Source of the DNA: JBBRRP01 sp038251425
GTDB taxonomy: Bacteria > Myxococcota_A > Polyangia > Polyangiales > Polyangiaceae
Length of the DNA stretch: 19,568 nt
Assembly (NCBI GenBank): GCA_038251425.1
Contig: JBBSBI010000087.1
Coordinates: forward strand, 1-19,568
Direction of reading: 5' to 3'
In this document: piece after piece, positions 1 to 7,100 of the stretch
Layout of the letters: the number at the start of each line of letters is the position of its first letter
Position numbering within the stretch: the first letter of the stretch is position 1
Notes under the pieces: model-generated
Seen by the model: the letters and a program-made list of their open reading frames with translations, nothing else
Told to the model about the DNA's origin: nothing
Databases searched by the model: none
Program-made: the position numbers and the translations under genes

Positions 1-334
1 CATCGCTGAGCAACCCTGACATCCGCGTCTTGTCGCCCAAAATGCTGCCACCTGTGACCTGACTGGTGGGGTCGATTGTCAGCACAGCAATGCGTTGCCC
101 TTCCGCGATCAGCAAAGCTCCGAGCTTGTCGATCAATGTGCTTTTCCCCGCACCTGGTGGCCCCGTGACCGCAAGCCTGAGCGCTGGAGCCTCGCGTTCC
201 CGGAGGGTTTCAAGCAGCCGCGCCGCCCGCGCACGATCTTCGGGCCGAGCGCTTTCTACCAACGTCACGCCTTGAGCCAGCGCCCTGCGATCCCCCGCCT
301 CGATGGACCGGCCGAGCGCCTCCTCAGGCTCCAC
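1..334 (-). CDS. meaB: MeaB/ArgK-type G-protein chaperone of methylmalonyl-CoA mutase (partial, 3' end outside window)
   Basis: SIMIBI-class GTPase that loads and protects the adenosylcobalamin cofactor of methylmalonyl-CoA mutase in the cytoplasm. About 111 N-terminal residues are visible. Directly seen are the Walker A/P-loop GPPGAGKS and, about 25 residues later, the family stretch VLTIDPTSQVTGGSILGDKTRM, in which the Asp after VLTI and the GGSILGDKTRM segment are hallmarks of MeaB/ArgK. The GTG start at 334 was chosen because it is in frame, lies one base after the mutase stop codon, and has a GGAG (344-347) nine bases upstream. No ATG is available before the P-loop. The position directly after mutB supports the assignment, since mutase and MeaB are a standard operon pair. 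The gene was formerly named for arginine kinase (argK), which is not its role. The C-terminal part is not visible. Confidence 0.93.
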   Translation of the reverse strand, partial: MEPEEALGRSIEAGDRRALAQGVTLVESARPEDRARAARLLETLREREAPALRLAVTGPPGAGKSTLIDKLGALLIAEGQRIAVLTIDPTSQVTGGSILGDKTRMSGLLSD

Positions 335-335
335 T

Positions 336-2438
336 TCAACTGACTCCAGGGGGCACGTGAGCTTCGAGCGCATCAAGAATCACCTTCGCTGATTCGGCCA
401 CACGTGTGCCCGGACCCAGGATCGCGCGAACGCCCGCAGCCATCAAAGCCGCATGATCCTGCTCTGGAATAATGCCGCCACAGACTACCTCCATCTGTTC
501 AGCGCCGCGCAACTGAAGCTCTCGCATCAGCTCCACAACGAGCGTGAGGTGCGCCCCTGCCTGCGTAGACACTCCCACGACGTGAACATCATTGTCCGCT
601 GCTTGGGCAGCCGCTTCGGCCGGAGTTGAAAACAGCGGGCCCACATCCACATCAAAGCCCAGATCTGCCAGGCCTGCGGCGATCAGGCGCGCCCCGCGAT
701 CATGCCCATCCTGACCGAGCTTCACCACCAAGATTCTCGGCTGACGCCCATGCCGCACTGCAAAAGCCTTCACCCGCGCTATGAGCAAGAGCCATTCAGG
801 ATCCTTCGAAAGGGGGGTACCGTACACGCCTTTAACCGTTGGAATGTGGGCCTCATAGCGCCCAAAAACCTGCTCAAGTGCCCAAGAAACTTCACCCACC
901 GTAGCACGAACCCGCATCGCTTGAACGCTCAGCTCAAGCAGATTCTGCGCTGAATTCCGGGCAGCTTCGGTCAGGGCTGCGAGGGCCGAGACCACATCCG
1001 CTGCATTTCGCTCGCGCTTGAGCTTTGAGAGGCGTTCAAGCTGCGCGGCACGTAACGCATGATTGTCGATAACGCGCACGGCGAGCGGCTCCTGCTCCGG
1101 GGCTCGGTAACAATTCACGCCGACCAAGAGTTCTTGGCCTTGATCAATTCTTGCCTGGCGTTCGGTCGCTGCACGCTCAATCATTTGCTTGGGAAGCCCG
1201 CGTTCCACCGCAGCTCGCATGCCGCCCACGGCCTCGATTTGCTCCATCACGGACTTCGCCCGCCCAAGCAGGGCCTCGGTGAGCGCTTCAACGTAGTAAG
1301 AACCGCCGAGCGGATCGACCGTGCGCGTGAGGCCGGCTTCATGCTGCAGAATGAGCTGCGTGTTGCGCGCGATCCGAGCCGCCGTGTCGGTAGGCAAACT
1401 CACCGCTTCATCGTAACCGTTGGTGTGCAGGCTTTGCGTCCCCCCGAGCACCGCGCCGAGAGCCTCGATGGTGGTGCGCACGATATTGTTGAGCGGATCC
1501 CCGGAGGCCAGGCTCACACCAGACGTCTGGCAGTGCGTTCTGAGGAGTAGTGAACGTGGCTCCTGAGGATTGAAGAGACGTTTGAGCTCGGTAGCCCACA
1601 GCTTGCGCGCGGCGCGCAGCTTCGCCACTTCCATGAACAGATCCATCCCCACTGCGAAAAAGAACGAGAGTTGCGGCGCAAAACTATCGACACTGAGGCC
1701 TTTGCTCAGCGCCACGCGCACATACTCGAGTCCGTCGGCCAGCGTGAAGGCGAGTTCCAGATCAGCCGGCGCACCAGCTTCATGCATGTGATAGCCAGAA
1801 ATAGAGATCGAATTGAAGTTCGGCAACTCCAAGCTCACGTACTCGATAATATCGGCCACGATGCGCAGTGAAGGCTCGGGCGGATAGATGTACGTGTTTC
1901 GAACCATGAACTCTTTCAGAATATCGTTCTGAATCGTTCCGCGGAGACGCGCACTTGGCACACCGAACTCTTCGGCAGCCACGATGAAGGCCGCCAAGAT
2001 TGGCAGTACCGCTCCATTCATGGTCATGGAGACGCTGATCTCACCGAGATCGATGCCAGCGAAGAGCACCAACATGTCCTCAACCGAATCGACAGCGACG
2101 CCCGCTTTGCCGACGTCGCCCAGCACGCGCGGGTGGTCGCTATCGTAACCACGGTGCGTCGGAAGATCGAAGGCCACGCTCAGGCCTCGCTGCCCACCTT
2201 TCAATGCTTCTTTGTAAAAGGCGTTGGATTCTGCGGCGCTCGAAAAACCTGCATATTGGCGGATTGTCCAGGCTTTTTCGGTGTACATCGTGGCATGTGG
2301 GCCACGCACATACGGGAATACTCCCGGCAAAGCTTCGTCCGACAAGAACTCTGCAATGTCGTTCCGAGTGTAGAGCGGTTGAACCTCAATTCCTTCACGG
2401 GTCAGCGTTCCGGCAGCTGGTTTCTTCCGCTCACTCAT
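336..2438 (-). CDS. mutB: Methylmalonyl-CoA mutase, large/catalytic subunit with B12 domain
   Basis: Adenosylcobalamin-dependent isomerase interconverting (R)-methylmalonyl-CoA and succinyl-CoA in the cytoplasm (propionate, odd-chain and branched-chain catabolism). The 700 residues hold a substrate TIM barrel (about 40-400), a linker, and a C-terminal cobalamin domain with the DxHxxG motif in GQDGHDRG (575-582, His579 as lower axial ligand). The substrate-specificity residues of true MCM are present: Tyr62 in RQYAGF (Tyr89 in Propionibacterium) and Arg180 in MVRNTY (Arg207). Isobutyryl- and hydroxyisobutyryl-CoA mutases carry Phe/Ile and Gln there. Catalytic Tyr216-His217 (GYHM) is intact. 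Oddities: the N-terminal arm is about 27 residues shorter than in the Propionibacterium alpha subunit, and the CoA-contact loop reads RGPHATMY, with His48 for the usual Tyr and Lys55 for the usual Arg. The ATG overlaps the preceding stop (ATGA), with AGGG just upstream. No separate small subunit lies nearby, so a homodimer is likely. Confidence 0.96.
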   Translation of the reverse strand: MSERKKPAAGTLTREGIEVQPLYTRNDIAEFLSDEALPGVFPYVRGPHATMYTEKAWTIRQYAGFSSAAESNAFYKEALKGGQRGLSVAFDLPTHRGYDSDHPRVLGDVGKAGVAVDSVEDMLVLFAGIDLGEISVSMTMNGAVLPILAAFIVAAEEFGVPSARLRGTIQNDILKEFMVRNTYIYPPEPSLRIVADIIEYVSLELPNFNSISISGYHMHEAGAPADLELAFTLADGLEYVRVALSKGLSVDSFAPQLSFFFAVGMDLFMEVAKLRAARKLWATELKRLFNPQEPRSLLLRTHCQTSGVSLASGDPLNNIVRTTIEALGAVLGGTQSLHTNGYDEAVSLPTDTAARIARNTQLILQHEAGLTRTVDPLGGSYYVEALTEALLGRAKSVMEQIEAVGGMRAAVERGLPKQMIERAATERQARIDQGQELLVGVNCYRAPEQEPLAVRVIDNHALRAAQLERLSKLKRERNAADVVSALAALTEAARNSAQNLLELSVQAMRVRATVGEVSWALEQVFGRYEAHIPTVKGVYGTPLSKDPEWLLLIARVKAFAVRHGRQPRILVVKLGQDGHDRGARLIAAGLADLGFDVDVGPLFSTPAEAAAQAADNDVHVVGVSTQAGAHLTLVVELMRELQLRGAEQMEVVCGGIIPEQDHAALMAAGVRAILGPGTRVAESAKVILDALEAHVPPGVS

Positions 2439-3538
2439 TTTCGCCCTGTGCGCACCAATTCGGTGAGCGCGCTGGAAGCTGCCTGTGCCAAGGCGTCCGC
2501 GCGCCGGGTAACGGCATAGGCGTGTTCAAAGCGCGACAACAGCAACACCAGCACCGCACGCTGCCCAACTTTGACGGGCACCACATACACTTCGGAATTG
2601 CCTGCGCCCGGTAGAGCGGCACGCAGCTCAGTGTGTGCGTCGGTATCGGGCAACGAACCGAAATAGGATCCGCGCTCTGCTGCCGCGCTGAGCACACTCA
2701 TTTCCTGAATTGAGATCGCCAAGGAAGCCGGGGCGATACTCGGGATACTGGAGCGTTGAGCACGGTAGGCGCCTCCTTTAGCGGCGAATACAACGACGTC
2801 GCAACCGAGCGGCACCGCGGCTCGAGAAAGTGCTTCGACCACTTCGGCTGGGGTGTGGGCCTTCCGAATGGCCTCCAGAGGTTCTGTTTGGATCGGTTTT
2901 CCAGGCGGTGAAGCTGGCAGTGCGGGCGGGGGCAACGAGCGTCGCACCAAGGGGAAGGTGGGATCGCTCTGGTGGCTGGCCGTCGGGATCCCGCGGGCAG
3001 TAATGGGTGGTTGAGAGCCCATCGCTTTCCGTGCAGAGTCCTCGGATAGAGGCATGCCAGGGGTGATGAAGTCAGTGACGACCTCAAGACTCGCGGGCTT
3101 CAACGTCGCAAGCGGTGTACCAGCAAATGCTGCCAGCGCGCGCGTGACCGCCCCGTAGGGTGCTCGCAGGACCCGAACACTACTCCCCAGATGGAACGCG
3201 AACTCATGCGCGATATGTGCGTCGTAGGGATCGACCGCCGCTACATCCACCGTCCCCAAGCGCAAATCTCGACGCACAGGAACTGCTAGCAATCGCTCGG
3301 GCATACCAGGTGGGAGCAATGCGAATAACTCGGGGACAATGCGAACCGTTGCGATGAGCGGGACCTCCGCCAGGTCCAGCTGCGCCACAACCTGCGCCAC
3401 ATAGGCGCCCTCCTCAAGCGTTAGGAGCGCTTGCACTAAGCTCTCGCCGTTGGCGCTAGCTTGCATCATCGCAGCCTCCACCAAGTTTGACGGTACGGCG
3501 CGTCCACGGAGCAGGCGACGGGCCAACGAAAGGGTCAC
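2435..3538 (-). CDS. GspE N-terminal (MshEN-like) domain protein with C-terminal GAF-like domain
   Basis: Protein of unknown function, 367 residues, no membrane segment, so probably cytoplasmic. Residues about 1-60 form a helical bundle. Residues about 65-138 match the GspE/PilB N-terminal pattern: a LLPPGMPERLLAVPV segment (75-88), a strand ending in AVDPYD (101-106), then a helix and a final RVLRAPYGAVTRAL (122-135). A Pro-rich linker spans about 150-225. Residues 230-365 look like a GAF-type sensor fold, with a VVEALSR helix, a CDVVVFAAKGG strand and a VYVVPVKVGQRAVLVLLL hairpin. There is no ATPase (Walker) domain, so it is not a secretion ATPase. The GTG start at 3538 is the earliest possible, because an in-frame TAG lies four codons upstream; its ribosome site is weak. 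It overlaps mutB by 4 bp, implying co-translation with the mutase. Domain assignments are inferred from pattern, and the role is unknown. Confidence 0.7.
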   Translation of the reverse strand: MTLSLARRLLRGRAVPSNLVEAAMMQASANGESLVQALLTLEEGAYVAQVVAQLDLAEVPLIATVRIVPELFALLPPGMPERLLAVPVRRDLRLGTVDVAAVDPYDAHIAHEFAFHLGSSVRVLRAPYGAVTRALAAFAGTPLATLKPASLEVVTDFITPGMPLSEDSARKAMGSQPPITARGIPTASHQSDPTFPLVRRSLPPPALPASPPGKPIQTEPLEAIRKAHTPAEVVEALSRAAVPLGCDVVVFAAKGGAYRAQRSSIPSIAPASLAISIQEMSVLSAAAERGSYFGSLPDTDAHTELRAALPGAGNSEVYVVPVKVGQRAVLVLLLSRFEHAYAVTRRADALAQAASSALTELVRTGRK

Positions 3539-3638
3539 TGCAACATGCTAACTGGCGGCTCGCCAAGCTGTCTAACCGTGGGATTTACCAACGTAAAACG
3601 CCCCTGTTCTCAACGCAGCGCGATCTGAGAGCGGGGGC

Positions 3639-3681
3639 CGGGGTGGCACCCCGAGGAACCAGCGTCAGCCCGCTCAGCGGG
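3639..3681 (-). terminator. Two GC-rich hairpins after ftsB-like gene (possible terminator or processing site)
   Basis: Two short perfect inverted repeats follow one another: 3669-3681 (CCCGCT-C-AGCGGG, spanning the stop codon) and 3639-3653 (CGGGGT-GGC-ACCCCG). They sit between the small FtsB-like gene and the next minus-strand gene, in an otherwise featureless gap at 3539-3673. Neither is followed by a run of T on the minus strand, so an intrinsic terminator is not proven. They could instead pause RNA polymerase or stabilise the upstream transcript. Confidence 0.3.
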
Positions 3682-4003
3682 TGAACTGGAAGACCACTTC
3701 CGTGTGACGCACTAGCCCAATTTCGTCACGGGCCACCCGCTCAACCTCCTTCGGGTCTGTTTTCACGCGCTGCACTTGCACCTGAAGCTGAGCCACTTCC
3801 CGCTCCAAACCTGAGATTTGTTCCGCAGCAGTCAGCTTTTCTTGGCGCAGCTGCCGCAGCCGCGGAAGACCCGTGGGAGAAAGAATCATTAGGGGCACCG
3901 CAATCGTTGCCGCGACCAACACGAACAACGGCAAAAATCTTTCCCTGAGCGGCCACTTGTTCACGCTCGGCGAGTAGCCAATCCGGGCAGCATGGGCCAA
4001 CAT
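3674..4003 (-). CDS. ftsB: FtsB/DivIC-like septum formation initiator
   Basis: Small bitopic inner-membrane cell-division protein of the FtsB/DivIC family, which in other bacteria joins FtsL and FtsQ to activate septal peptidoglycan synthesis. From the ATG at 4003 it has 109 residues: a basic cytoplasmic N-terminus, one membrane helix (about 23-41), a heptad-type coiled coil (about 47-80) and the family end DPKEVERVARDEIGLVRHTE (83-102), which matches the usual P-x-x-IE-x-x-AR-x-x-LG-x-V-x-x-GE. The open frame extends to 4156, but that would run into the divergent gene and add a non-family N-terminus, so the internal ATG at 4003 is preferred. A GTG at residue 14 is another option. No other division genes are in view. 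The ribosome site is weak. Confidence 0.82.
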   Translation of the reverse strand: MLAHAARIGYSPSVNKWPLRERFLPLFVLVAATIAVPLMILSPTGLPRLRQLRQEKLTAAEQISGLEREVAQLQVQVQRVKTDPKEVERVARDEIGLVRHTEVVFQFTR

Positions 4004-4029
4004 TTTTGCTAAGCCGCGAAACGCTCCGC

Positions 4030-4060
4030 ACGACAAGATTTCCTGGAAACCGCCTACAAT
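4030..4060 (+). promoter_or_regulatory. Candidate sigma-70-type promoter for the pseudokinase-TPR gene
   Basis: The 132-bp divergent gap between the ftsB-like gene and the large plus-strand gene contains TACAAT at 4055-4060 (one mismatch to TATAAT). ACGACA at 4030-4035 is the best -35 candidate, with four of six consensus bases and a longish 19-bp spacer; GACAAG at 4032-4037 with a 17-bp spacer is an alternative. Transcription would begin near 4067, upstream of both possible start codons of the gene (GTG 4088, ATG 4136). This is a visual match only. Confidence 0.35.
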
Positions 4061-4135
4061 CGAGTATGATGCCGCGCCCCGGCCAAGGTGCCAGGGGATG
4101 AACCGCAAGCACCCTTCACACGGGACTACAAAAAA

Positions 4136-7100
4136 ATGACCTATTCGACGCTTCAAGCTGAGCTTGAGCGACTTTTTGAGCTCGACGAAATGTTGAACCT
4201 TAGCCGCGACCTGATGGGTCTCGCGCCCGACCTCGTTGGTGGTGAAACGGCGACAGGCTCCTTCGCAGCAGCTCTCACTCGGTACTGTGCTGATAGCGAC
4301 GCATTGGAAGCGCTCTGCGATGCCATGCTTGCCACAAAACCTGGAGCCAGCCCGAAGCTCTTGGCTGTTGCCCAGGGTCGAACGAATCTCGTTTCAGAGC
4401 CAGAGCTTGGAAGCTCACTTGGCGGATACGTGCTGAAGAAGAAGCTTGGGCACAGCAGCGCCGCCGACACGTATTTAGCCACCGAGGGTAGCTCAAGCTT
4501 CCGGGTCAAGGTGCTACGCAGTTCCGCAACACGTGATCGCGCGGGCCTCAATCGCTTGCTCACACTCAATCGCTTGATCGCTTCCTTGCACGAGCCCGGC
4601 CTACCTCGCATCGTCGCGACTGAGAAGCTGGATGATCGATTCTGCATCGTGCAGCGGGCGGTGGAAGGGCTCACGCTCGCCGAAAAATTGGCAAACGGGC
4701 CCTTGAATCTCGGCGAAGCCTTAGCGGTGATTCGAGCGATCGCTTTTCCGCTGGCCTCATTGCACGAACGTCAGATCTGCCACGGCAATCTCAAACCGGA
4801 GAATATCCTATTGTTCGGGGATACTCCGACGCCGAGCGCGCTCCTGCTCGATGCCGGGCTAGATCGCCTCATCGGCTTTGGTTACTATGTTAACGGCACG
4901 ATAGAAGACCGCGGTTATTCGCACTCGCTCAGCACCGCTGCGCCCGAGCAGATCCGTGGCATCTCCTCAGATATCCGGAGCGACGTGTATGCGCTCGGCG
5001 CCATCTTCTATCAAGTCCTCGTCGGCGAGCCCGTATTCAGCGGGCCGACAGCATTCGAAGCGCTGCTGGGCCATCTTGAGAAAGCGCCGCCTGCGCCGAG
5101 CGCCAAAGCGAAAGCTATCGCGGTGGCGAGCCATGTGGACCGATTCATTTTGCGTCTGTTGTCGAAGAGGCCTGAAGATAGGCCGCGGTCTGCGAGTGAG
5201 GTTCTAGCAACTCTCGACGAACTGGACCGGGCCCGCTCACGGCGCAGCGTCATCACCGAAGAGCAAATGGCTGAGCGTATCGAGGCTCTGATCGCAGTTC
5301 CTGAGAGTCGCGATGCCGCCCTCGCGTTGGAATCTACACTCGACGACGGTGCGGATGCAGCTCGCATCGCTGAAGCTTTCGCGCAAGCTGCTGAGGGCTT
5401 GCTCAGCTCTCAGGATAGGGAACCGAGGGCGGCCGCAAAGAGCCTTTTGTACAGAGCGGCTCGGCTCTTTGAGCACGCTGCGAAGGAGCCTGCCCGTGCG
5501 GAGGCTGCCTATCAGAAAATTCTAACTCTCGATCCTCACGACGATGGCGCACAGACCGCGCTCTCTGAGCTTCAACGCAAATTGGGAAAGTACGACGAGG
5601 CGCTGGAGAGCCTCTTGGGGCGCGTCGAAAACGCCGACAGTCCGAGTGCGCGCGCGCGCCTACTGTCCGAAATGGCGCAGATCTACCGGGACGAGTTGCA
5701 CGACGTGGAGCAGGCGATTTTCGCCTACACGCAGGCATTTTGTGAAGCCCCGAGCGAAGCGCGATTTGCGGATCACATTGAGGAGCTCGCCGGGGATGAT
5801 GCCCGTCTATACAACGAAAGCTTATCCGCCATCGCAACGGCAGTCGGAGAACCGACCCTAGACGCTGACGCACGGGGGCTCCTGCTGAGCCGCGCCGGCT
5901 TCTGGTACCTCGACAAGGTCAAAGCCGATGACCACGCCTTGGGCTGCTTTCAGAACGCAGTAGCTATCAATCCGGCCAACCTGAAGGCGCTTTCGGGGAT
6001 GGCTCGTATCTATCGACGCGCGAAGCAATGGCCTGAGCTCACACTCGTGCTCTCGCGTTCCGCCGATGCCACCTCCACACCTTCGGAACGGCGAAATCTC
6101 AAGGCTGAATGCGCACAGGTGTATGAAGTCCAACTGAACGACACAGCGCACGGCCGTGTGCTCTACGAGGAAGTGGTGAGCGAGGATCCCGCCCATGTGG
6201 TGGCCTCGTCGGCACTCATTCGCCTCACCGAGGGAGCCAAGGATTACAAGCGCCTCGCAGAGCTCTTAACTGAACAGGCCCGAACTCAACCCAACGAGGC
6301 CAAGCTTCGGACACTCTTGCGCCTGGGCGAGGTGTATGAAGATCAGCTAAGTTCGGACGAACTGGCTATCGAGCGCTTTCGTGAAGTGCTGCAACTCGAA
6401 GCTGGCAACGGTGACGCCCTGCGGGGGCTTGATCGGATTTTCAGCCGCGCAGGTCGCTACCACGAGCTGCTCGAAAACTTAAAAACGCAACTTTCGAACG
6501 CCGCGACCCCACGCCAGAAGATTGGCCTCCTCGAACGGCTGGCGGCCATCTACGACGAAGAGTTCCTGAATCACACGGAGGCCGCTGAAACCTGGGAGCA
6601 GGTACTCAGCATTGACGAAACGCATGAGGAGGCTTTTATCGCCCTCGGGCGTCACTATCGCGTGCTGGAGCGTTGGGAGGATGTCGCCGAGATTTATGAG
6701 CGCCAGATTGGCCTCACCTCGATTTCCGGGCGCCGCATTGAACAACTGCTTGCCCTCGGCAGAATGCTGAATGAAGAGCTCCATAGCGGGGCGCGAGCTA
6801 GCGAGGCCTACGAACGGGTACTCACGCTCGATCCAACCAACCAGACGGCACTTGAAGCACTGGCCCGCTTACGCGAAACCTCGGGTGACGCCGACGCCGC
6901 CCTTCAAGCCGTGCTGGCACTCGCGGATAAGGCAACCGAGCCGAAAGCGCGCGCTGAACAGCTGCTACGTGCGGCCAAGTTCATGGAAACACGCCATGAA
7001 TTGGACGCCCAAATTCTTTATCTCGAACAAGCACTCGAAGCTGCCAGCGATTTTACGCCCGCCTCCGACTTGCTCGCGAGTGCTTACTTGAAGCGTGGCG

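Noticed and set aside
1059..1550. Plus-strand open frame of 163 codons inside the mutase gene
   Set aside because: It lies antisense to a strongly conserved coding region and its translation shows no domain or membrane pattern, so it is a shadow frame.
336..2438. Isobutyryl-CoA, hydroxyisobutyryl-CoA or ethylmalonyl-CoA mutase instead of methylmalonyl-CoA mutase
   Set aside because: The diagnostic positions are Tyr62 and Arg180, as in MCM, not Phe/Gln or Ile/Gln, and the RGYDSD and GTIQNDILKEFMVRNTYI stretches follow MCM closely.
4004..4156. 5' extension of the FtsB-like frame to an ATG at 4156
   Set aside because: The extra 51 residues have no family resemblance, run across the candidate divergent promoter and into the large plus-strand gene. 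The internal ATG at 4003 gives a normal FtsB length.
4547..4576. Short direct repeat CTCAATCGCTTG in the pseudokinase gene
   Set aside because: Two copies 18 bases apart simply encode LNRL twice in a helix; nothing suggests a mobile or regulatory element.
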